Below are positions 24,394 through 27,788 of a DNA stretch of 27,788 nt, piece after piece; the first letter of the stretch is position 1; every line of letters begins with the position of its first letter. Both the position numbers and the translations under genes were made by a program. The notes under the pieces are model-generated. The model did not search any database. It worked only from the letters and a program-made list of their open reading frames with translations, and was not told where the DNA came from. Source of the stretch: an uncultured Clostridiaceae bacterium (lineage in GTDB: Bacteria > Bacillota > Clostridia > TANB77 > CAG-508); the NCBI GenBank assembly GCA_905198755.1, contig CAJKDR010000005.1, forward strand, positions 1-27,788. Direction: 5' to 3'.

Positions 24394-24439
24394 AATGATG
24401 TTTCATTAGTATAAAAATATTGTAAAAGGAGGAATAGAA

Positions 24440-24577
24440 ATGAAATTTGCAAAAGGAATGCTTATGGGAGGAATAATAACTGCAGGGGTTTTAATGATGT
24501 ATGCAGATAATAATACTGGAAAGAAAAAAATAATGAAAAAGGGAAAACAATTAGTAAGAAAGATGGGGATAATGTAG
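24440..24577 (+). CDS. Small 45-residue membrane-associated protein
   Basis: MKFAKGMLMGGIITAGVLMM starts a short hydrophobic segment; a basic tail follows (GKKKIMKKGKQLVRKMGIM). AAAAGGAGG lies ideally before ATG 24440. Small proteins of this pattern occur in Clostridia, but I know no function. It is too short for most gene finders; the strong ribosome binding site and lack of overlap support it. Confidence 0.65.
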   Translation: MKFAKGMLMGGIITAGVLMMYADNNTGKKKIMKKGKQLVRKMGIM

Positions 24578-24583
24578 TAAAAT

Positions 24584-24612
24584 TTGTAAACAAAATAAAT
24601 TTGTGTTATAAT
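24584..24612 (+). promoter_or_regulatory. Promoter of the gene at 24632
   Basis: TTGTAA at 24584-24589 and TATAAT at 24607-24612, spacer 17. The transcript would start about 12 bases before the start codon, leaving only room for the AGGAG site. Confidence 0.65.
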
Positions 24613-24631
24613 CTTTTTAGGAGTGATGAAT

Positions 24632-24997
24632 ATGGGAACACAAGTTTATACAATTGAAGAATTAAGAAATATGATTTCAGAAGAAGATTTTGAAAAAATA
24701 TACGAAACAATAGAAGAAAAAGTCGAATTAAGAATAAATTTCACAGAAGAAGATATGAAAAAAGGGCTTGAAGAACAAGAAAATATAAGAAAACAAAAAT
24801 TAGAAGAAGCAATGAAAAAATTAAAAATTAATGCAGATAGAAATTTATTTGCTGGAGGAATAATAGAAATATCAATAGATTCAATTGATTATAAAACATC
24901 AGCAAATCCAGCTCCTCCTAAACCAATAAATCCAGAAAATAATAGAAAACAAGCAAATGTTAAAGAAGTAGAAGAAGATAAAGAATTTATAAAATAA
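24632..24997 (+). CDS. Hypothetical acidic soluble protein
   Basis: 121 residues, not recognised. It has no membrane segment. The first 80 residues are charged and helical (YTIEELRNMISEEDFEKIYE, then coiled-coil-like Glu/Lys-rich sequence); the C-terminal 35 are proline/asparagine-rich and probably disordered (PAPPKPINPENN). The start ATG 24632 is eight bases after AGGAG; GTG 24623 and ATG 24626 overlap that site. It is a single-gene unit with its own promoter and terminator. Confidence 0.6.
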   Translation: MGTQVYTIEELRNMISEEDFEKIYETIEEKVELRINFTEEDMKKGLEEQENIRKQKLEEAMKKLKINADRNLFAGGIIEISIDSIDYKTSANPAPPKPINPENNRKQANVKEVEEDKEFIK

Positions 24998-25034
24998 AAA
25001 TAACCAAAAGTGTATTAACACTTTTGGTTATTTT
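24997..25034. terminator. Bidirectional terminator between convergent genes
   Basis: 17-base perfect arms (24997-25013 and 25018-25034) with an ATTA loop. T-runs follow on both strands, serving the plus gene ending at 24997 and the minus gene ending at 25040. Confidence 0.9.
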
Positions 25035-25039
25035 ACTTA

Positions 25040-25498
25040 TTATTTGCAAATTTCAGGTTTCTTGAAACAGTCATCATCTTTTTTAGGCATACAATCTTTT
25101 TTATCATTTAAAAAGCAATCGCATTCTTTCATATCTACACCTTTTAAACATTTTCCATCATGATGACATTTAGCACAAACTTTTACATGTTTTACTCTAT
25201 TTACCCATATTTGTATTTCATATTTTCTGTCAGGGCAAAGTGGTCCAAAAACGAATTCTCCATCGCAATCTGTGAAAGTATGAGAAACAGGTTTTCTTTC
25301 TTCTTTACCACATTTGTAATCTACTTCTATTAATTTTACAACAGCATCTTTTATAGGATCTTTATAGCAATCTTTTACAACTCCGTAAACAACAGCTCTA
25401 TCGTCTTCTGGCATAACTATATCTAAGTCGAACTGTTTTCCTGCCTCAAGATGTCCATCAATATCAATTATTGGGCAACATTTATTTTCAAAATCCAT
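25040..25498 (-). CDS. Cysteine-rich protein with carboxypeptidase-regulatory-like fold
   Basis: 152 residues with 14 cysteines and no signal peptide or membrane segment. The middle (about 35-100) looks like a beta-sandwich of the carboxypeptidase-regulatory type (AVVYGVVKDCYKDPIKDAVV, then FTDCDGEFVFGPL). The C-terminal third is Cys/Lys/Asp-rich (VCAKCHHDGKC, MKECDCFLN), perhaps metal-binding or disulfide cross-linked. In a spore-former, a coat or inner structural protein is plausible, but this is only inference. The start at 25498 follows AAAGGA; the upstream ATG (25516) overlaps that site. Confidence 0.65.
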   Translation of the reverse strand: MDFENKCCPIIDIDGHLEAGKQFDLDIVMPEDDRAVVYGVVKDCYKDPIKDAVVKLIEVDYKCGKEERKPVSHTFTDCDGEFVFGPLCPDRKYEIQIWVNRVKHVKVCAKCHHDGKCLKGVDMKECDCFLNDKKDCMPKKDDDCFKKPEICK

Positions 25499-25582
25499 AA
25501 AAACATATCCTTTCATTAAAGAGTTATAAGCATATATGCTTAATATATAATATGAAAAAATGAATATTATTGATACTTAATG

Positions 25583-25611
25583 TTGAAAAAAAGGGATAAA
25601 TATGATATAAC
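25583..25611 (+). promoter_or_regulatory. Promoter of the cdaA operon
   Basis: TTGAAA at 25583-25588, 17-base spacer, TATAAC at 25606-25611. It drives the small membrane protein, cdaA and probably truA. Confidence 0.6.
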
Positions 25612-25641
25612 TTTATAAACTAGAAATGAGGGAATAAACAT

Positions 25642-25824
25642 ATGAAAGAAGAAAAAAAGTTAAGTAAAGAAGAGAAAAAAATAGCTAAACAAGAAAGAAA
25701 AGCAAACAAGAAAAAAGTTGATAAAATGCAACTTGCAACAAGGATAATTGCATTAATAATGGCATTGCTAATGATACTGGGAATTGGAGCGAGTTTCTTA
25801 TACTATTTTTTGAAAATTGTATAA
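25642..25824 (+). CDS. Small basic membrane protein upstream of cdaA
   Basis: 60 residues: a highly charged Lys/Glu-rich first half (LSKEEKKIAKQERKANKKK) and one membrane helix at about 33-57. It starts at ATG 25642 after GAGGG, 21 bases upstream of cdaA. The position suggests it could associate with or regulate the membrane cyclase, but no family is recognised. Confidence 0.65.
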   Translation: MKEEKKLSKEEKKIAKQERKANKKKVDKMQLATRIIALIMALLMILGIGASFLYYFLKIV

Positions 25825-25845
25825 AAAGAAAGGAAAAATTAACTT

Positions 25846-26775
25846 ATGAATATAAATCCAATGATGAAATTACAAGATTTTTGGAATGGGTCAATTATCA
25901 ATTACCTAGATAATCCATGGAATATAATTACATTAATTATAGATATTGTAATAGTGCTATTTTTAATAATAAAAGTGGTAAAGATACTAAAAGGTTCAAG
26001 AGCCATGCAACTAGTTAAAGGAATATTATTCTTGATTATTATAACTTGGCTAAGTTCAATATTTAATTTGAAAATATTAAATTATATACTAACAACAATA
26101 ATGACATATGGTGTTATCTTGTTAATAGTGCTATTCCAACCAGAATTAAGAAGAGCATTAGAACAATTAGGAGCATCAAATAAAATAACAAAATATTTCG
26201 GATTAGATAAAGATATTATATCTAAAACAAAAGAAGACATATATAAAGTTGTACTTGCTGCTACAGAATTATCTAAAAAGAAAATAGGTGCTTTGATTGT
26301 AATAGAAAGAGATATAAAATTAAAAGAAATTATAGCGACGGGAGTAGCATTAAACTCAGAAATATCACCACAAATTTTGGTAAATATATTTACACCAAAT
26401 ACACCATTACATGATGGCGCAGTTGTAATAAGTGATAATAAAATATCAGCAGCAGCGTGTATGTTACCATTAGCATCTGATGAAGATATAGCAAGAGAGT
26501 TAGGAACAAGACACAGAGCTGCATTAGGAATGAGTAAAGAATCTGATGCGATAGTTGTTGTAGTATCAGAAGAAACAGGAAGAATATCAATAGCAAAAGA
26601 AGGAACATTAATAGCAGACCTAAAAGAAGAAGCACTAAAGAAAATATTGATAAGCAATATAATAACAAAAAGATTCAAAGAAAACGATAAAAAAACAATA
26701 GTAGAAAAAATTAAAAATATAAAATTTAAGAAAAATGTTTCTGAAAATAAAGATATCAATAAAAATAAATTGTAA
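25846..26775 (+). CDS. cdaA: Membrane diadenylate cyclase CdaA
   Basis: Makes c-di-AMP from two ATP at the membrane. 309 residues: about three N-terminal membrane helices (20-100), then a DAC domain with DGA at 190-192 (PLHDGAVVI) and RHR at 222-224 (GTRHRAALG), the two catalytic motifs. A basic tail of about 35 residues extends the C-terminus. CdaA is normally followed by cdaR and glmM; here truA follows and no YbbR/CdaR repeat protein is in the window. Start ATG 25846 after AAAGGAAA; ATG 25861 is an alternative. Confidence 0.95.
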   Translation: MNINPMMKLQDFWNGSIINYLDNPWNIITLIIDIVIVLFLIIKVVKILKGSRAMQLVKGILFLIIITWLSSIFNLKILNYILTTIMTYGVILLIVLFQPELRRALEQLGASNKITKYFGLDKDIISKTKEDIYKVVLAATELSKKKIGALIVIERDIKLKEIIATGVALNSEISPQILVNIFTPNTPLHDGAVVISDNKISAAACMLPLASDEDIARELGTRHRAALGMSKESDAIVVVVSEETGRISIAKEGTLIADLKEEALKKILISNIITKRFKENDKKTIVEKIKNIKFKKNVSENKDINKNKL

Positions 26776-26798
26776 TTTATTATACAAATTACAATTTA
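26766..26798 (+). promoter_or_regulatory. Hairpin between cdaA and truA
   Basis: 13-base perfect arms (26766-26778 and 26786-26798) overlap the cdaA stop codon. The following bases are only weakly T-rich (TTGTC), so it is an attenuator or stability hairpin rather than a strong terminator. Each arm is itself a TAAATT-NN-AATTTA-like near-palindrome. Confidence 0.5.
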
Positions 26799-26818
26799 TT
26801 GTCATAAGGAGAAATTTT

Positions 26819-27559
26819 ATGCGAAACATAAAACTAACAATAGAATATGATGGAAAAGACTTTAATGGATGGCAAAAACAACCTCAAAAGTTAAACATAC
26901 AGGGAGAAATAGAAAGAGCAATAAAAGATATAACAGGAGAAGAAGTTGATTTGATAGCATCAGGCAGAACAGATGCTGGAGTGCATGCTCTTGCACAAGT
27001 TGCAAATTTTAAAACAAATTCAAATATTCCAGTAGAAAAATTTCCAATAGCTTTAAATACGAAATTAAAAAGAAGCATAAGAGTAATAGACGCACAAGAA
27101 GTAGAAGAAAGATTTCATAGTAGATACAATTGCAAAAAGAAAACATACAGATATACAATAAACAATTCAAAAAATGGAACAGCAATATATAGAAATATGC
27201 AGTATAATTATCCAGAAAAACTAAACGAAAAACAAATGGATGAAGCAATTAAATATTTTGTGGGAGAACATGATTTCAAAGGATTTAAAGCAAGTGGAAC
27301 AAGTTCAAAAAGTTCAGTGAGAACAATATATTCTGCAAGTGTAAAAAGAAATGGGGATTTAGTAGAAATATATATTACAGGAAATGGATTTTTATATAAT
27401 ATGGTGAGAATAATAGCAGGAACATTACTTGAAGTTGGAATAGGAAAAATAAAACCAACAGAAATAGCAGGAATAATAGAATCAAAAGATAGGCAAAGAG
27501 CTGGAAAAACTTTGCCACCACAGGGGCTATGCCTAATGAGTGTAGAATATGAAAATTAG
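26819..27559 (+). CDS. truA: tRNA pseudouridine synthase TruA
   Basis: 246 residues, the usual TruA length. It forms pseudouridine at positions 38-40 of tRNA anticodon arms. The catalytic aspartate is D52 in SGRTDAGVHA. Other family segments are YDGKDFNGWQKQ, FKASGTSSKSSVRTI, and NMVRIIAGTLLEVG near the C-terminus. The start is ATG 26819 behind AAGGAG, not the longer frame from 26735, which overlaps cdaA. It is separated from cdaA by a hairpin. Confidence 0.95.
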   Translation: MRNIKLTIEYDGKDFNGWQKQPQKLNIQGEIERAIKDITGEEVDLIASGRTDAGVHALAQVANFKTNSNIPVEKFPIALNTKLKRSIRVIDAQEVEERFHSRYNCKKKTYRYTINNSKNGTAIYRNMQYNYPEKLNEKQMDEAIKYFVGEHDFKGFKASGTSSKSSVRTIYSASVKRNGDLVEIYITGNGFLYNMVRIIAGTLLEVGIGKIKPTEIAGIIESKDRQRAGKTLPPQGLCLMSVEYEN

Positions 27560-27788
27560 TATCAATATAAATTAAAAATTAAGTGCAAAAATAAATATGC
27601 CACAAAAAAAACATGGTAAAGATGATTCGTAAATTAAAGTTAATAAAGACCAACAAGTGTTGCAATCAAAAACCTCTTTGATTTCCCTAAAACATTCCTA
27701 ACATTTTAGAAATAACTAAATGCAAATAAAGGAAATCCAATCCCATTACAACTATCAACTATAGCACTGAATAACAATATCTTATAAA
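27560..27788. other. 229-base end region without a supported gene
   Basis: AT-rich with scattered stops in all frames. An 11-codon frame from ATG 27597 (MPQKKHGKDDS) has no ribosome binding site. On the minus strand about 26 codons are open from the window edge to a stop at 27706, too little to call a gene. No terminator for truA is evident. Confidence 0.5.

Noticed and set aside
25517..25560. Sporulation sigma promoter for the cysteine-rich gene
   Set aside because: ATATT- and CATATA-like boxes exist on the minus strand, but their spacing does not fit sigma-E and AT-rich chance matches are expected.
26082..26759. 225-codon open frame on the minus strand opposite cdaA
   Set aside because: Shadow of cdaA, whose catalytic motifs are intact; the translated sequence is compositionally odd.
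27597..27632. Mini-frame MPQKKHGKDDS after truA
   Set aside because: Eleven codons, no ribosome binding site, no homologue recognised.
27706..27788. Possible C-terminus of a minus-strand gene at the window edge
   Set aside because: Only about 26 open codons with no recognisable motif; further stops follow. Too little evidence.
1..27788. CRISPR arrays, tRNA, rRNA, transposases, prophage genes
   Set aside because: Looked for regularly spaced repeats, tRNA-like T-loop sequence and transposase motifs across the window; none found by eye.

Overview
The window looks like chromosome from an endospore-forming, single-membrane member of the Clostridia. Base composition is very AT-rich, ribosome binding sites are AGGAGG-like, and a SpoIVB sporulation protease and a CdaA-type c-di-AMP synthase are present. 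No tRNA, rRNA, CRISPR array or transposase was seen.

Layout. (1) 1-2282: end of ybeY, a DgkA-PAP2 fusion and a membrane-anchored DUF3048 protein, closed by a strong terminator. (2) 2335-3306: a Cof-type HAD phosphatase gene with a consensus promoter. It is broken by about 100 bases that, in another frame, read like part of biotin-protein ligase. (3) 3386-16254: the main feature, a 13-gene plus-strand cluster for a Tad/Flp-like pilus. It has a CpaB-like SAF protein, two CpaE-like proteins with degenerate P-loops, a CpaF/TadA-type ATPase, one protein carrying both the TadB and TadC membrane modules, six small membrane-anchored proteins (five starting MENA..., four of them almost identical for the first 11 residues), a TadE/F-like protein and an 829-residue anchored protein with InlB-type repeats. 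The pilin-like proteins have no leader peptide, and in-frame stops just upstream rule out longer starts. No prepilin peptidase or secretin is encoded here. (4) 16293-17603: SpoIVB. (5) 17729-19659: a minus-strand block with an XRE regulator, a membrane-tethered J-domain protein and a C39-like peptidase. (6) 19826-21587: an OmpR/VanS-like two-component system. (7) 21692-24997: ruvA, rarA, two half-size TauE/SafE permeases and two small proteins. (8) 25040-27559: a minus-strand cysteine-rich protein, then a small membrane protein, cdaA and truA.

How the genes fit together. CpaF would power a platform formed by the TadB/TadC fusion, assembling the leaderless pilin-like proteins. The CpaE-like pair may localise the machine, the SAF protein may act as a periphery component, and the InlB-repeat protein may be a low-abundance tip or surface adhesin made by read-through of a terminator. 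RNA elements punctuate the operon: a structured leader after the first gene, competing hairpins between pilin genes, and a terminator before the adhesin. Their function is inference from fold alone. The other genes are mostly housekeeping.
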